A stretch of DNA of 64,000 nucleotides, from contig JAOUNS010000010.1 of assembly GCA_029880855.1 (NCBI GenBank), positions 100,212 through 164,211 of the forward strand, written 5' to 3'. The notes under the pieces were generated by a model. It worked only from the letters and a program-made list of their open reading frames with translations. It was not told the DNA's origin and did no database searches. This document shows positions 42,307 to 53,373 of the stretch, one piece after another. Made by a program: the position numbers and the translations under genes. Position 1 is the stretch's first letter; each line of letters starts with the position of its first letter. This DNA is from Gammaproteobacteria bacterium (GTDB taxonomy: Bacteria > Pseudomonadota > Gammaproteobacteria > UBA6429 > Thiohalophilaceae).

Positions 42307-44337
42307 TTATGAAGCAATTTTAAACTGCCGGATCAATTCCTGCAGTTGATTGGCCAGTTTTGCGAGTTCATCGCTGGAGGAGGTGGTTTGACGGGCGGCA
42401 TTGGCGGTCTGTTCGGAAACCTGGCTGATGCTGGTAATACTTTTACTCATCTCTTCCGCCACCGAACTTTGTTCTTCAGCGGCACTGGCAATCTGGGTGT
42501 TCATCTCGCTGATGGTGGTGACAGCCCGGGTAATCGCATCCAGGGCTTCGGCCGCTTCACCGGCCTGTTCAGCACCTTTTTGCGCTTTTTCACGGCCCTG
42601 TTCCATCACCTTCACGGCATTTTGTGCCCCGGCCTGCAAACGGGTAATCATTTGTTCGATCTCTTCGGTGGATTGATGAGTGCGACTGGCCAGTGATCGC
42701 ACTTCGTCAGCCACTACCGCAAAACCACGTCCCTGCTCACCGGCCCGGGCTGCTTCGATAGCTGCATTGAGCGCCAACAGATTGGTTTGTTCGGCAATTT
42801 CTTTGATCACATCAAGAATGGCGCCGATATTATCACTGTCCTTTTCCAGTTTATGAATCACTTCAGCGGCGTTTTCCACTTCCGAGGCCAATTGGCGAAT
42901 GGCTTCGGATGTCTGGGTAACAACAACCTTGCCGCCCTGGGCATCATTGTCGGCACTGGTGGCGGAACCGGCTGCTGATGAGGCATTACGCGCCACTTCC
43001 TGTACAGTGGCTGCCATTTCATTCATCGCAGTCGCCACCTGATCGGTTTCAGTACGTTGACGGTCTACACTGGCGGCGCTTTCCTTGGCAACCATAGAGA
43101 GTTCTTCGGAGGCTGCACTGAGCTGCGTGGTGGCGCTGATGATTTGCTGAATCAATGCCTCAAACTTTTCCACCATATCATTAAAATTGTGCGATATCTG
43201 ATTCATCTCATCGTGGGTGTTCAGTTTCAGACGTGTCGTCAGATCACCATCCGCCAGTTGCAGTGTGGCGTCACGTACCTGTTTGATGCTTTGATTAACA
43301 GAGATATTCAGCCCGGTAAACAGATAACTGAGGGCCAGAATGACGGAAATCGTGATCAGGAGCGCCAGATTCCGCATCAAGGTCTTGTGGTGAATACGCG
43401 AAACATACAAATTATCCAGTTCGGGTAACACGGCATCATACAGTTTAAAGCTGTTACTGATGGCATCAGTGCCGGCACTGAACACCTTGTTACTGTCGAT
43501 TTCAACAGTTTCTGCGTTGATCAGATTGACTTCCAGCATTTTGATAAATTGATTGATGCTTTGCAAATTCTGCTCAGCGATACCGGATAACTTCTTTTTT
43601 AATTCCGGGTTTGCATCCAGCGCTGCTTGCAGATTGTTATTCATCACTCGTATATTGACCCGCAGACGGTCAATAAACGTTGACAGCTCAACAAACTCAT
43701 CCGGTGTGAACTTGCCGGCTGTAGCGATGCCGCTGCCGATACCGCGTGCACGACCCATATTGTCTGTCAAGGCTGGGAGTTGGACCAGCAGGATATTGGC
43801 CAATGTATTACTGTCTATTTTGGGATCCAGAGATATTTCGGCACTTTTGCCGATCAAGAACAACAATTCATCCAGGTCTTCAATGATTTCTGAGTGTTTT
43901 TCAAAGTTCTCGGAAATTTCCTGATTTTTGCTCACGACTTTAACTTCATTCCATTCCTTGATGATATGCCCCAGTTTGTCGGTGGAATTTGCATCGATTT
44001 TGATTTTTTGGTCAAAGTTTTTTAAGGCAAGAAATTGCTGATCGATTTTGTCTTTTACCGTGTTAATTTTTGTTTCAAAACCGGTATTTCCTTTTAGAAA
44101 ACCGTTGGTCATACCGCGGTGCTGAGGGATGAATTCAAGCAAGGGACGAACATGTCTGATGTAATTGAGACCCTTGCGCTCATGTTCCAGCAGGTTGATG
44201 TCATCCTGGATGTTTGCAATCAATGACCAGGTTTGAATAAACAGGGGAATGATGACAATCAGGTTCAGTACCATAAATTTGACCGGGTAACGCATCCGGT
44301 TCATCAGCAGAATGGCGGGTTTGAAAAGTATTTTCAT
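42307..44337 (-). CDS. Methyl-accepting chemotaxis protein
   Basis: 676 residues. Membrane helix one is at about 20-42. A helical periplasmic sensor domain (about 43-325) includes [16 protein letters not shown], like the NIT sensor family. Helix two is at about 328-348, followed by HAMP (about 350-402). The cytoplasmic signalling hairpin has the tip [20 protein letters not shown] and Glu/Gln-rich methylation helices. No CheR-binding pentapeptide ends it. The ligand is unknown. It converges with the barrel-protein gene, with 17 bases between stops. Confidence 0.95.
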   Translation of the reverse strand: MKILFKPAILLMNRMRYPVKFMVLNLIVIIPLFIQTWSLIANIQDDINLLEHERKGLNYIRHVRPLLEFIPQHRGMTNGFLKGNTGFETKINTVKDKIDQQFLALKNFDQKIKIDANSTDKLGHIIKEWNEVKVVSKNQEISENFEKHSEIIEDLDELLFLIGKSAEISLDPKIDSNTLANILLVQLPALTDNMGRARGIGSGIATAGKFTPDEFVELSTFIDRLRVNIRVMNNNLQAALDANPELKKKLSGIAEQNLQSINQFIKMLEVNLINAETVEIDSNKVFSAGTDAISNSFKLYDAVLPELDNLYVSRIHHKTLMRNLALLITISVILALSYLFTGLNISVNQSIKQVRDATLQLADGDLTTRLKLNTHDEMNQISHNFNDMVEKFEALIQQIISATTQLSAASEELSMVAKESAASVDRQRTETDQVATAMNEMAATVQEVARNASSAAGSATSADNDAQGGKVVVTQTSEAIRQLASEVENAAEVIHKLEKDSDNIGAILDVIKEIAEQTNLLALNAAIEAARAGEQGRGFAVVADEVRSLASRTHQSTEEIEQMITRLQAGAQNAVKVMEQGREKAQKGAEQAGEAAEALDAITRAVTTISEMNTQIASAAEEQSSVAEEMSKSITSISQVSEQTANAARQTTSSSDELAKLANQLQELIRQFKIAS

Positions 44338-44469
44338 CTTGTCCGGCAGTTTGTTCTTCTAGTATTTGTAAGGAATAAGTAGTGTTTGAATTTCATTGGA
44401 AAAATATCGGCCTGTCTGTTCTCTAGCTTTAGAACAGGTAATATTTCCTTACATTGTCTGCTGAAAATG

Positions 44470-45015
44470 TTATCGGGGGCGTTTGAGCAGGACGTAAACG
44501 GCGCCGGTACCGCCATCATTGGGTCTGGCTGAGCAGAAAGCGAGCACTTCGTCCTTCTGCCGCAACCAGTGATTGAGTTTATGTTTCAAAACAGGGAGCT
44601 TGTTGAAGGAGCCATGGCCCTTGCCGTGAATTATACGTACACAGCGTTTATTGCCATGGGTACACTCCCGGATAAACACCGCCAATGACTGACGGGCCTC
44701 ATCGGCCGTCATGCGGTGTAAGTCCAGTTCCGCTTCAATACTGAATTGGCCACGGCGTAATTTTCGCAGGGTGGTGGGGCGTAAACCTGTCCGACTGAAC
44801 AGCAGCTCTTCACCATTTTCAATATTCGCCGGTTCGAGTGGATCGGACAACATATCGTGCAAGACGTTTTGCTCATCCTCTTCGCGTTTGAATGGTCGTG
44901 CGGAGCGCGATTTGCGCCAGGGTACGACTTTGTTTTGTGACAGTGCGCGGACCGAGGCCATCTCATCGCGAAATAATTCCAGTTCTTCATCGTCGCTGTC
45001 AGAGTGATCGGTCAT
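44470..45015 (-). CDS. Smr domain protein
   Basis: 181 residues. The C-terminal Smr domain (about 95-181) shows LDLHRMTADEAR, IIHGKGHGS, and the final GGTGAVYVLLKRPR. The N-terminal half is charged and probably disordered. Smr domains are nucleases: bacterial standalone forms nick DNA or cleave mRNA near stalled ribosomes. Its place next to surE is seen in other gammaproteobacteria. The exact SmrA/SmrB assignment is not possible here. Confidence 0.88.
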   Translation of the reverse strand: MTDHSDSDDEELELFRDEMASVRALSQNKVVPWRKSRSARPFKREEDEQNVLHDMLSDPLEPANIENGEELLFSRTGLRPTTLRKLRRGQFSIEAELDLHRMTADEARQSLAVFIRECTHGNKRCVRIIHGKGHGSFNKLPVLKHKLNHWLRQKDEVLAFCSARPNDGGTGAVYVLLKRPR

Positions 45016-45193
45016 GGTTGTCTGCGAGGTTGCTATGTCTCGGGTTGAAATGTTTTATCTTGGCCTATTCGCCATGTGGTCGCAATTTTTTCTTGCTCAG
45101 GACTGTGCAAAAGTCCCGTTTCCAGTATAGTTATGCATTCATTCCGACACGGCGGTGTATGGTGATATTTCATCTGCTCAATGTAATTAAACA

Positions 45194-45949
45194 ATGCATA
45201 TCCTGATAAGCAACGATGATGGTTATGAAGCCCCCGGTATTATTCAACTGGCCGGGGCGCTGCAAGAGATCGCCGAGATCACGGTGGTGGCCCCGGAACG
45301 CGACCGAAGCGGGGCGAGTAATTCCCTGACCCTGGAGCTGCCGTTACGGGCGCGTACCACGCCCTCCGGTTTTATTCGGGTCGACGGCACCCCCACCGAC
45401 TGTGTGCACCTGGCGATCACCGGCCTGCTGACCGAGGAACCCGATATGGTGATTGCCGGTATCAATGCCGGCGGTAATCTGGGTGATGATGTCCTGTATT
45501 CGGGTACCGTTGCCGCTGCCATGGAGGGACGATTTCTGGGCTTGCCGGCCATGGCGGTGTCACTGGTGGGGCCGGAGCACCGGCACTATCAGACCGCCGC
45601 CGCGATTACCGTCCGGCTGGTCGAGCATCTGCGTCGCCACCCCTTGCCCAATGAGATCATCCTGAACGTCAATGTCCCTGATTTGCCCATCGAGCAGATC
45701 AAGGGGATCCAGTCAACCCGGCTGGGTCATCGCCACAAGGCGGAACCCATTATCCAGGACAAGGACCCTCGGGGAAGAGCTATCTACTGGGTGGGGCCGC
45801 CGGGGGCTGAGCAGGATGCCGGTCCGGGCACTGATTTTCATGCCGTCCGTCATCACTATGTATCTGTCACGCCCTTGCATGTTGATCTGACACGTCACTC
45901 TCAACTGGAACAATTGGGGCATTGGCTGGAGGATATTGTTCCGGCATGA
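45194..45949 (+). CDS. surE: 5'/3'-nucleotidase SurE
   Basis: Metal-dependent nucleoside monophosphate phosphatase of stationary-phase survival. [11 protein letters not shown] carries the metal-binding aspartates. [12 protein letters not shown] and [18 protein letters not shown] complete the site. 251 residues. The pcm start overlaps its stop (ATGA), the conserved surE-pcm pair. Confidence 0.97.
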   Translation: MHILISNDDGYEAPGIIQLAGALQEIAEITVVAPERDRSGASNSLTLELPLRARTTPSGFIRVDGTPTDCVHLAITGLLTEEPDMVIAGINAGGNLGDDVLYSGTVAAAMEGRFLGLPAMAVSLVGPEHRHYQTAAAITVRLVEHLRRHPLPNEIILNVNVPDLPIEQIKGIQSTRLGHRHKAEPIIQDKDPRGRAIYWVGPPGAEQDAGPGTDFHAVRHHYVSVTPLHVDLTRHSQLEQLGHWLEDIVPA

Positions 45950-46605
45950 GTATCGGGCGGCAGGGGATTGGTATGACCTCACAACGTACCCGTGACCGGC
46001 TCATCGAGCGGTTACGCACAGAAGGTATACAGGATGAACGCATCCTGGCAGTAATTCGGGCCACCCCCCGGCACCTGTTTATGGACGAGGCGCTCAGCAG
46101 TCGCGCCTATGAGGATACGGCATTACCCATCGGCCATGGGCAAACCATCTCGCAACCCTACATTGTTGCGCGGATGACTGAGGCCTTGTTCCTTGAGTAT
46201 ACCCCCAAACGCATCCTTGAGATCGGGACCGGCTCCGGCTATCAGACAGCCATTCTGGCGCAACTATGTCGGGAAGTTTTCAGCATTGAACGTATCGACG
46301 GGTTACTCCAACAGGCTCGCGAGCGTTTGCGCCAACTGGAATTGACCAATGTCCTGTTTCAACATGGTGACGGTTATTTGGGCTGGCCGGAACATGCCCC
46401 CTACGACGGTATTATGGTCACGGCTGCACCGGTCGATATACCTGCCAGGCTGCTCGAACAACTCAATGACGGCGGGAAACTGGTGCTCCCCAAGGGGGCC
46501 GCCGGCAACCAGCAATTACTGGTGATTACACGTCAGGGTGAAGAATTCAAAGAACAACTGCTGGATTACGTCAGCTTTGTTCCCTTGCTGGAAGGAAAAA
46601 TCTGA
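45946..46605 (+). CDS. pcm: Protein-L-isoaspartate O-methyltransferase
   Basis: Repairs isoaspartyl damage with S-adenosylmethionine. [19 protein letters not shown] and the SAM-binding [13 protein letters not shown] are diagnostic. The chosen ATG 45946 overlaps the surE stop; this gives 219 residues. An upstream in-frame ATG at 45922 would overlap surE more deeply. A further ATG at 45973 (MTSQRTRD) is possible and would bring the length near the 208 of E. coli. Confidence 0.96.
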   Translation: MSIGRQGIGMTSQRTRDRLIERLRTEGIQDERILAVIRATPRHLFMDEALSSRAYEDTALPIGHGQTISQPYIVARMTEALFLEYTPKRILEIGTGSGYQTAILAQLCREVFSIERIDGLLQQARERLRQLELTNVLFQHGDGYLGWPEHAPYDGIMVTAAPVDIPARLLEQLNDGGKLVLPKGAAGNQQLLVITRQGEEFKEQLLDYVSFVPLLEGKI

Positions 46606-47181
46606 ATGCGTTTGTTTGGTAAATTATACGAGCGGGTGATGATCTGGTCACAACATCCTCACGCGCCGCGTTATCTGGCAGGGTTGAGTTTTGCCGAGTC
46701 GTCATTTTTCCCCATCCCGCCGGATGTCATGCTGGCGCCCATGTCACTGGCGCGTCCGGATAAGGCGTGGCGTTTTGCCGGGCTGACCACCTTAAGTTCA
46801 CTCGTTGGCGGTATCGCCGGCTATCTGATCGGCATGTTTGCATTTGAACTCATCGAACCCCTGTTACATTCGGCCGGTTATTGGGACAAGTATCTGCTGG
46901 CCCGCCAATGGTTTGAACAATGGGGTTTGCTGGTCATCTTCATCGCCGGGTTTTCGCCCATTCCCTATAAAATTTTTACCATTACCGCCGGGGTGGTGGG
47001 CATGAGTTTTCTGCCTTTTGTGATAGCCTCTTTGGTCGGACGCGGAGCCCGATTTTTTCTTGTTGCAGGATTGATGGTGTGGGGCGGTGAACGCATGGAA
47101 AAGACCCTGCGTGAATATATCGATATGGTTGGTTGGGTGGTGATCCTGGCATCTGTTGCCGGGTATTTTTTGTTAAAGTGA
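46606..47181 (+). CDS. YqaA family membrane protein
   Basis: 191 residues of the DedA-related YqaA family. The stretch AESSFFPIPPDVMLAPMSL is the characteristic re-entrant motif, and the FSPIPYKIFTITAG repeat forms the second half; several membrane helices surround them. The larger superfamily includes lipid scramblases and transporters, but YqaA itself is uncharacterised. It begins directly after the pcm stop and ends just before nlpD, its conserved place. Confidence 0.9.
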   Translation: MRLFGKLYERVMIWSQHPHAPRYLAGLSFAESSFFPIPPDVMLAPMSLARPDKAWRFAGLTTLSSLVGGIAGYLIGMFAFELIEPLLHSAGYWDKYLLARQWFEQWGLLVIFIAGFSPIPYKIFTITAGVVGMSFLPFVIASLVGRGARFFLVAGLMVWGGERMEKTLREYIDMVGWVVILASVAGYFLLK

Positions 47182-47185
47182 TGTG

Positions 47186-47968
47186 ATGCGCCGTCTGATA
47201 CAGAATATCATTTGTATGGTTTTTATTACTTTAATTGCCGGCTGCGGGCACAAGGGTGTCTATTCCAAAGGCTATTATTCCGGACGTGATATCGAAAAAC
47301 CTGTCGAGCATCATGTCATCAAAAAAGGTGAAACGCTTTATTCACTGGCCTGGCAATACGGCTACGATTATCGTGAAGTTGCCAAGTGGAATGGTATCGA
47401 ACCACCCTATACCATTTATCCTGATCAAAAATTGCGCATCCTGCCAACCTTTGCAGAACGCCGTTTAATCGAGAATTCTGCACCAATTTTGCCCAAAACC
47501 ACCCGCCCGGAAACAACACCGGAACCGGTTAAAGAATCAGTTAAAGAAGCGGAAGCACACGTTGAGAACCCGATCACACCACCCAAACAGGTTAACAAGA
47601 TTGAGTGGACCTGGCCGACCAACGGAAAAATTCTTGCAACATTTTCGGGCAATGATCCCGGCCGCAAGGGGATTGATATTACAGGCAAGCCGGGACAGTC
47701 AATTCACGCTGCAGCCTCCGGGAAAGTCGTGTACAGTGGGAGTGGACTTCGAGGTTATGGAAAGCTTATTATCGTCAAGCACGACGAGACCTATTTCAGC
47801 GCTTACGCCCACAACAAAGAGATTGTGGTAAATGAGGGACAGAGCGTTAAGAAAGGCGAGCGTATTGCCGATATGGGAAGCACGGGTACTGACCGGGTAA
47901 AGCTGCATTTTGAGATACGACGCAATGGAATACCCGTCAATCCTTTTTATTATTTGCCAAAACAATAA
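47186..47968 (+). CDS. nlpD: Murein hydrolase activator NlpD
   Basis: Outer-membrane lipoprotein that activates the amidase AmiC for daughter-cell separation. From ATG 47186 (GTG 47183 is an alternative) the lipobox LIAGC puts the lipid on Cys20. LysM lies at about 40-88 (HVIKKGETLYSLAWQYGYD). A linker follows, then a LytM/M23 domain (about 150-258). Its metal residues are degenerate (GRKGIDI where active enzymes have H-x3-D; LHFE where HxH is needed), as in known activators. It leads directly into rpoS. Confidence 0.94.
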   Translation: MRRLIQNIICMVFITLIAGCGHKGVYSKGYYSGRDIEKPVEHHVIKKGETLYSLAWQYGYDYREVAKWNGIEPPYTIYPDQKLRILPTFAERRLIENSAPILPKTTRPETTPEPVKESVKEAEAHVENPITPPKQVNKIEWTWPTNGKILATFSGNDPGRKGIDITGKPGQSIHAAASGKVVYSGSGLRGYGKLIIVKHDETYFSAYAHNKEIVVNEGQSVKKGERIADMGSTGTDRVKLHFEIRRNGIPVNPFYYLPKQ

Positions 47969-48004
47969 CAAAGACGACAGCACGACCAGCAGGTAAAAAG
48001 GGAG

Positions 48005-49003
48005 ATGATGAAACAACGAACCACCCAGGCCAAATCTGACCAGGATACGGTTAATGACGATATCGAACCGGACATTTCCGAGGACGAAGATACTGCCCTC
48101 CTGGAAGAACCGGAAGAAGCAAGCGATGAGGACGAGGAGATTGCCTATAAACCGGGTGATATCCCCGATGGGCAGCTTGATGCAACCCGTCTGTACCTCA
48201 GCGAAATCGGTTATTCAGCCCTCCTGACCGCCGAAGAGGAAGTTTACTATTCCCGCCTGTCCAAGAAAGGGGACGAGCTGGGCCGCAAGAAAATGATCGA
48301 ATGCAATCTCCGCCTGGTGGTTAAGATTGCCCGTCGTTACCTGAATCGTGGGCTGGCCCTGCTGGATCTGATAGAAGAGGGGAACCTGGGATTGATTCGG
48401 GCGGTGGAAAAATTTGATCCGGAACGGGGTTTTCGTTTCTCCACCTATGCCACCTGGTGGATCCGCCAGACCATCGAGCGGGCCATTATGAACCAAACCC
48501 GTACGATTCGTCTGCCTATTCATGTGGTCAAGGAAATCAATATCTACCTGCGCGCCGCCAGACATCTGGCCCAGACCCTGGATCACGAGCCCAGCCCGGA
48601 AGAGATCGCCGAGTTGCTGGACAAGCCCATTGATGATGTAAAGCGCATGCTGGGGCTGAATGAACGTATAGCCTCAGTGGATACCCCCATGGGGCGGGAT
48701 TCCGACAACTCCCTGCTGGACGCCATTCCCGATGAAAACAATACCGACCCGGTGTTGTTGCTGCAGGATGATGACGTGCGGGGCAATATCGTCACCTGGC
48801 TGAATCAACTCACTGATAAACAGCGTGAAGTGGTGGAACGTCGCTTCGGACTCAGCGGCCACGATGTGGCAACCCTGGAAGAGGTGGGGGCGAGTATTGG
48901 TGTCACCCGTGAACGGGTTCGCCAGATCCAGATCGAGGCACTGCGCAAATTACGCGAGATCCTCGAGAAAGAGGGTTATTCAGGCGACGCCCTGCTCAAG
49001 TAG
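48005..49003 (+). CDS. rpoS: RNA polymerase sigma factor RpoS
   Basis: Stationary-phase and general stress sigma factor. After an acidic N-terminus, region 1.2 has [21 protein letters not shown]. Region 2 has [20 protein letters not shown] and [16 protein letters not shown], region 3 has [17 protein letters not shown], and region 4 has [16 protein letters not shown] with the helix-turn-helix [18 protein letters not shown]. 332 residues. ATG 48005 abuts its ribosome site, so ATG 48008 may be the real start. It follows nlpD, in which the main rpoS promoter usually lies. Confidence 0.96.
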   Translation: MMKQRTTQAKSDQDTVNDDIEPDISEDEDTALLEEPEEASDEDEEIAYKPGDIPDGQLDATRLYLSEIGYSALLTAEEEVYYSRLSKKGDELGRKKMIECNLRLVVKIARRYLNRGLALLDLIEEGNLGLIRAVEKFDPERGFRFSTYATWWIRQTIERAIMNQTRTIRLPIHVVKEINIYLRAARHLAQTLDHEPSPEEIAELLDKPIDDVKRMLGLNERIASVDTPMGRDSDNSLLDAIPDENNTDPVLLLQDDDVRGNIVTWLNQLTDKQREVVERRFGLSGHDVATLEEVGASIGVTRERVRQIQIEALRKLREILEKEGYSGDALLK

Positions 49004-49421
49004 CAGCCGCTTCTTCAATGATCAGCAAGGCCATGGCCTTGCGTCTTTCCGCCTGGACGATATTAAAAGTCCGACAGGCGGCGATGGTATCCATTACCTC
49101 CATACCGATGCCTGCCGCTGCACATGATTGCAGGATCTGCATGTCGGGAAAGCGCTGACGATTGCCGGTGCCGAGAATGACCAGCTCCGGTTCCAGTTCG
49201 CTGATGAGGTCAAAATGCGCTGCCTGCAATGCGTCGAAATGGGCCGGCGCCCAATCCCGATATTCACCGTTTGGCAGCAAGGCAACACTCCGGGTACGCT
49301 CGACCAGAGTCTGTTTGATGCCATTCTCATCACTTTGCGTAAGCTGTAAAACCACCTTCCCCGGATGACAGGATCGAACACTGATCCCTAGGGATTTTTC
49401 CAGCACAAATTTCATCGACAT
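48996..49421 (-). CDS. Mth938-like domain protein (DUF498)
   Basis: 141 residues. The pattern matches the Mth938/Xcc1710-like family: [31 protein letters not shown], and [19 protein letters not shown]. Structures are known, but the bacterial role is not; the mitochondrial relative NDUFAF3 helps assemble complex I. It converges on rpoS, with an 8-base overlap of the two ends. Confidence 0.82.
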   Translation of the reverse strand: MSMKFVLEKSLGISVRSCHPGKVVLQLTQSDENGIKQTLVERTRSVALLPNGEYRDWAPAHFDALQAAHFDLISELEPELVILGTGNRQRFPDMQILQSCAAAGIGMEVMDTIAACRTFNIVQAERRKAMALLIIEEAAAT

Positions 49422-49544
49422 TTTTAAAACCCTACGCCATCAGGCTGATTGACAGTACCGGTTGAGAGCCGTTAATGTTAGCAGCTTTGTTGCGCGCATG
49501 TCGCCGGAATCAGATACTTCACAACCAGCTGCAGGACACCTTGC

Positions 49545-50729
49545 TTGATCGACGAATTTCCCAGAATCAAACGCCTTCCCCCTTACGTCTTTAATATCGT
49601 CAATGAGTTGAAAGCGGCGGCCCGAGCGCGGGGCGAGGATATTATCGATTTCGGTATGGGGAATCCTGACCAGCCGACACCGCAGCATATTGTCGACAAA
49701 CTGGTGGAGGCCTCACAGCGCGAGGACACCCATCGTTATTCGCTGTCGCGGGGTATTCCCCGTTTACGGCGGGCGATCTGTAACTGGTACAAGTCACGCT
49801 TTGACGTTGACCTGGATCCGGAATCAGAAGCCATTGTCACCATCGGCTCCAAAGAGGGGCTGGCCCATCTGGCCCTGGCCACAGTGGGTCCCGGTGACGC
49901 CATCCTGGTGCCCAATCCGGCCTATCCGATCCACCCCTATGGTTTCATCATTGCCGGAGCCGATATCCGTCATGTACCGCTGGTGCCGGACCGCGATTTC
50001 TTTGAAGAGCTGGAAAAGGCCATCAAGGACTCCTGGCCCAAGCCCAAGATGCTGGTGCTGAACTTCCCCGGCAATCCCACGGCGCAGACCGCCGAACTGG
50101 ATTTCTTCGAGAAGGTGGTGGCCATCGCCAAAGAACACCAGATCTGGATTGTGCACGACATCGCCTATGCGGATATCGCCTTCGACGGCTACAAGGCACC
50201 CTCAATTATGCAAATTCCCGGTGCGAAAGAGATCGCCGTGGAGTTTTATTCCCTCTCAAAGAGTTACAATATGCCCGGCTGGCGCGTCGGCTTCATGGTC
50301 GGCAACCGAACCCTGGTGGCGGCCCTGGCGCGCATGAAGTCTTATCTGGACTACGGCATGTTCACCCCCATTCAGGTGGCGGCGATCACCGCCCTGGAAG
50401 GCCCGCAGGATTGCGTCAGAGAGATCAGCAATATGTATCAGCGGCGCCGTGACGTGCTGTGTGACGGCCTGAATTCCATCGGCTGGAAGGTGGAAAAACC
50501 CAAGGCCACCATGTTTGTCTGGGCGCCCATTCCCGAGCAGTTCAGAGAGATGGGCTCACTGGAATTTTCCAAGCTGCTGTTACAGGAAGCGAAAGTGGCG
50601 GTATCACCGGGCATTGGTTTTGGCGACTACGGCGATGACCATGTGAGATTCGGCCTGATTGAAAATGAACATCGGACCCGGCAGGCGATTCGTGGTATCC
50701 GCGATATGTTCCGTCGAATGAATAAATAG
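49545..50729 (+). CDS. alaC: Alanine-synthesising aminotransferase (AlaC type)
   Basis: PLP-dependent class-I aminotransferase of the AlaC group, glutamate plus pyruvate to alanine. [18 protein letters not shown] opens the conserved part. NFPGNPTAQ, the Asp in [10 protein letters not shown] and the PLP lysine in [17 protein letters not shown] mark the active site. 394 residues. A TTG at 49545 is the only start that keeps the conserved N-terminus; the ribosome site (AGGA) lies about 8 bases before it. hom follows after 21 bases, so the three genes alaC-hom-thrC look like one amino acid operon. Confidence 0.88.
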   Translation: MIDEFPRIKRLPPYVFNIVNELKAAARARGEDIIDFGMGNPDQPTPQHIVDKLVEASQREDTHRYSLSRGIPRLRRAICNWYKSRFDVDLDPESEAIVTIGSKEGLAHLALATVGPGDAILVPNPAYPIHPYGFIIAGADIRHVPLVPDRDFFEELEKAIKDSWPKPKMLVLNFPGNPTAQTAELDFFEKVVAIAKEHQIWIVHDIAYADIAFDGYKAPSIMQIPGAKEIAVEFYSLSKSYNMPGWRVGFMVGNRTLVAALARMKSYLDYGMFTPIQVAAITALEGPQDCVREISNMYQRRRDVLCDGLNSIGWKVEKPKATMFVWAPIPEQFREMGSLEFSKLLLQEAKVAVSPGIGFGDYGDDHVRFGLIENEHRTRQAIRGIRDMFRRMNK

Positions 50730-50750
50730 AAATTGTGTGAGGAGAGGTAA

Positions 50751-52070
50751 GTGAATCCGGTTAAAGTTGGTTTGCTGGGATTGGGCACTGTCGGTGGCGG
50801 TACCGTCAATGTCCTGAAACGAAATGCGGCGGAGATCGCCAGACGGGCAGGACGGGGTATTGAGATTATACATGCCGCCGCCCGTGATCTGGACAAGCCG
50901 CGCATCTGCGATACGACCGGCATCAAGCTGACGACCGATCCCAATGAAGTGGTCAATAACCCGGATGTGGAGATCATCATCGAACTCATCGGTGGAGATG
51001 GTCTGGCCCGCACCATGGTGACCCAGGCCATTGAGCAGGGCAAACATGTGGTGACCGCCAACAAGGCCCTGATCGCCAAACACGGCAATGAAATCTTTGC
51101 CCTGGCCCAACAAAAGGGCGTAATGGTGGCGTTTGAAGCCGCTGTGGCCGGCGGTATCCCCATCATCAAGGCCATTCGCGAAGGTCTGGCCGGTAACGAC
51201 ATTCAATGGCTGGCCGGTATCATCAACGGCACCGGTAACTTCATCCTCACCGAGATGCGCGACAAGGGTCGTGACTTTGATGATGTATTAAAAGAGGCAC
51301 AGGCGCTGGGTTATGCGGAAGCCGATCCGACTTTTGACGTGGAAGGTATTGATGCCGCCCACAAGCTGACCATTCTGGCTTCCATTGCCTTCGGTATTCC
51401 CTTGCAGTTTGAAAAGACCTTTACGGAAGGTATTACCACCATCAGTCGTGAAGATGTGGCCTACGCCGAAGAGCTGGGCTATCGCATCAAACATCTGGGT
51501 GTGGCGCGTCACACCGAAAAAGGCATCGAATTGCGAGTCCATCCGACCCTGATCCCGGAACGTCGCCTGATCGCCAATGTCGACGGCGTGAAGAACGCGG
51601 TGCTGGTGATGGGCGATGCCGTGGGTCCGACCCTCTATTACGGCGCCGGCGCCGGCGCAGAACCCACCGCCTCGGCAGTGGTGGCCGATCTGGTGGACGT
51701 GGTGCGTGCCTTAACCTCCGATCCGGAAAATCGCGTACCCCATTTGGCCTTCCAGGCCGATGCCCTGGCCAATGATCCCATCCTCCCCATGGAAGAGGTG
51801 GAGACCGCTTATTATTTGCGGATGGCCGCACAGGACAAGCCCGGTGTCATGGCCAGGGTCACCAGTATTCTGGGTGACCATGAGATCAGCATCGAAGCCA
51901 TCATTCAGAAAGAACCCGTCGCAGAAGGCGAGTTTGCCAATGTCATCATGCTGACCCACAAGGTGCAGGAAAAACAGATGAATCAGGCCATCGCCAAAAT
52001 CGAGGCACTGGATTCCATCAACGGTCCCGTTAAACGTATCCGCATGGAAGTGCTGGACTCGAACAAGTAA
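50751..52070 (+). CDS. hom: Homoserine dehydrogenase
   Basis: Reduces aspartate semialdehyde to homoserine for threonine and methionine. LGLGTVGGGTVNVL binds the nucleotide. TANKALIAKHG, GTGNFILTEM and the catalytic ADPTFDVEGIDAAHKL follow. The C-terminal ACT domain (about 350-430, AAQDKPGVMARV) suggests feedback control by threonine. 439 residues, GTG start with GAGGAGAGG upstream. No aspartokinase fusion. thrC follows after 27 bases. Confidence 0.96.
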   Translation: MNPVKVGLLGLGTVGGGTVNVLKRNAAEIARRAGRGIEIIHAAARDLDKPRICDTTGIKLTTDPNEVVNNPDVEIIIELIGGDGLARTMVTQAIEQGKHVVTANKALIAKHGNEIFALAQQKGVMVAFEAAVAGGIPIIKAIREGLAGNDIQWLAGIINGTGNFILTEMRDKGRDFDDVLKEAQALGYAEADPTFDVEGIDAAHKLTILASIAFGIPLQFEKTFTEGITTISREDVAYAEELGYRIKHLGVARHTEKGIELRVHPTLIPERRLIANVDGVKNAVLVMGDAVGPTLYYGAGAGAEPTASAVVADLVDVVRALTSDPENRVPHLAFQADALANDPILPMEEVETAYYLRMAAQDKPGVMARVTSILGDHEISIEAIIQKEPVAEGEFANVIMLTHKVQEKQMNQAIAKIEALDSINGPVKRIRMEVLDSNK

Positions 52071-52097
52071 ACAGAACGAATTCGCAGGAGAACAAGC

Positions 52098-53180
52098 ATG
52101 CCATTTCGACCCCGTTACACCGGCCTGATCGATAAATACCGTGACCGTTTGCCGGTACATGACGACACCCGCATCATCAGCCTGGGTGAAGGTAACACCC
52201 CGCTGATCCGCCTGAGCAACATCCCCAAACTGCTGGGCAAGGATGTGGACATCTATGTGAAATACGAAGGTCTTAACCCGACCGGCTCCTTCAAGGATCG
52301 TGGCATGACCATGGCCGTGACCAAGGCCGTGGAAGAGGGCAGCCGCGCAATTATCTGCGCCTCCACCGGTAACACCTCGGCGGCGGCAGCGGCCTATGCG
52401 GCCCGCGCCGGTATCACTGCGTTCGTATTGATCCCCGAAGGCAAGATCGCCATGGGCAAACTGGCCCAGGCCATGATGCACGGTTCTGTGGTAATCCAGA
52501 TCAAGGGCAACTTTGACGTGGGCATGGAACTGGTTAAACAAGTGGGTGAAACCGCCCCGGTGACCATCGTCAACTCAATCAATCCCTATCGTCTGCAAGG
52601 CCAGAAGACCGCTGCTTTCGAAATTCTCGAAGAGCTGGGTTCGGCACCGGACTATCACTGCATTCCAGTCGGTAACGCCGGTAACATCACGGCGCACTGG
52701 ATGGGTTACACCGAATATCATCAACACGGTATCGTCAACGATCTGCCGAAGATGGTCGGTTATCAGGCCGCCGGTTCCGCTCCCTTCATGCGCGGTCAGA
52801 TGGTGGACAACCCGGAAACCGTCGCCACCGCGATCCGTATCGGCCACCCGCAAAGCTGGGACAAGGCCTGGGTGGTGCAGAAGGAATCCGGCGGCTGGTT
52901 TGATGAGTGTACCGACGAGGTAATTCTCGCGGCACAGAAACTGCTGGCTGAAAAAGAAGGCGTGTTCTGTGAACCGGCCTCTGCCACCTCACTGGCCGGC
53001 GCCATGATGGATATCAAGTCCGGCAAGATACCCGAAGGCAGCAAGATCGTCTGCACCCTGACCGGACACGGCCTGAAAGACCCCGACACCGCCATCAAAC
53101 AAAGCACCTCACCCATGCTGACGGTGGATGCAACACTGGAACAGGTGAAAAAAGCCATCCTCGACAACATGGCGGGATAA
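52098..53180 (+). CDS. thrC: Threonine synthase
   Basis: PLP enzyme that turns O-phosphohomoserine into threonine. The PLP lysine is in [29 protein letters not shown] and [15 protein letters not shown] bind cofactor phosphate and substrate. 360 residues, the short form without the long N-terminal extension of the E. coli enzyme. It ends the alaC-hom-thrC set. Confidence 0.95.
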   Translation: MPFRPRYTGLIDKYRDRLPVHDDTRIISLGEGNTPLIRLSNIPKLLGKDVDIYVKYEGLNPTGSFKDRGMTMAVTKAVEEGSRAIICASTGNTSAAAAAYAARAGITAFVLIPEGKIAMGKLAQAMMHGSVVIQIKGNFDVGMELVKQVGETAPVTIVNSINPYRLQGQKTAAFEILEELGSAPDYHCIPVGNAGNITAHWMGYTEYHQHGIVNDLPKMVGYQAAGSAPFMRGQMVDNPETVATAIRIGHPQSWDKAWVVQKESGGWFDECTDEVILAAQKLLAEKEGVFCEPASATSLAGAMMDIKSGKIPEGSKIVCTLTGHGLKDPDTAIKQSTSPMLTVDATLEQVKKAILDNMAG

Positions 53181-53186
53181 AAATCC

Positions 53187-53340
53187 AACACAGAGACACG
53201 GAGGCGCAGAGTACACAGAGACTATATGATCTGTTTTCCTGATTTTATCTGACAGGTAAATCTTCTGGAGAGAACCAGAAGATTATTTTTCAGCAGGATC
53301 AAAATTGGATTTTCTCTGCGTCTCTGTGCCTCTGCGTTTT
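53187..53340. repeat. Long inverted repeat after thrC
   Basis: Left arm 53187-53220 (ACACAGAGACACGGAGGCGC core) pairs with right arm 53313-53340 (TCTCTGTGCCTCTGCG core) around a 92-base centre. It is the same arm family as at 27582-27716. It lies between thrC and the next gene, with no coding sense, and could end the operon. Confidence 0.65.
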
Positions 53341-53373
53341 TGTCTTAATGTCTAAACTACCGGAACGATTATC

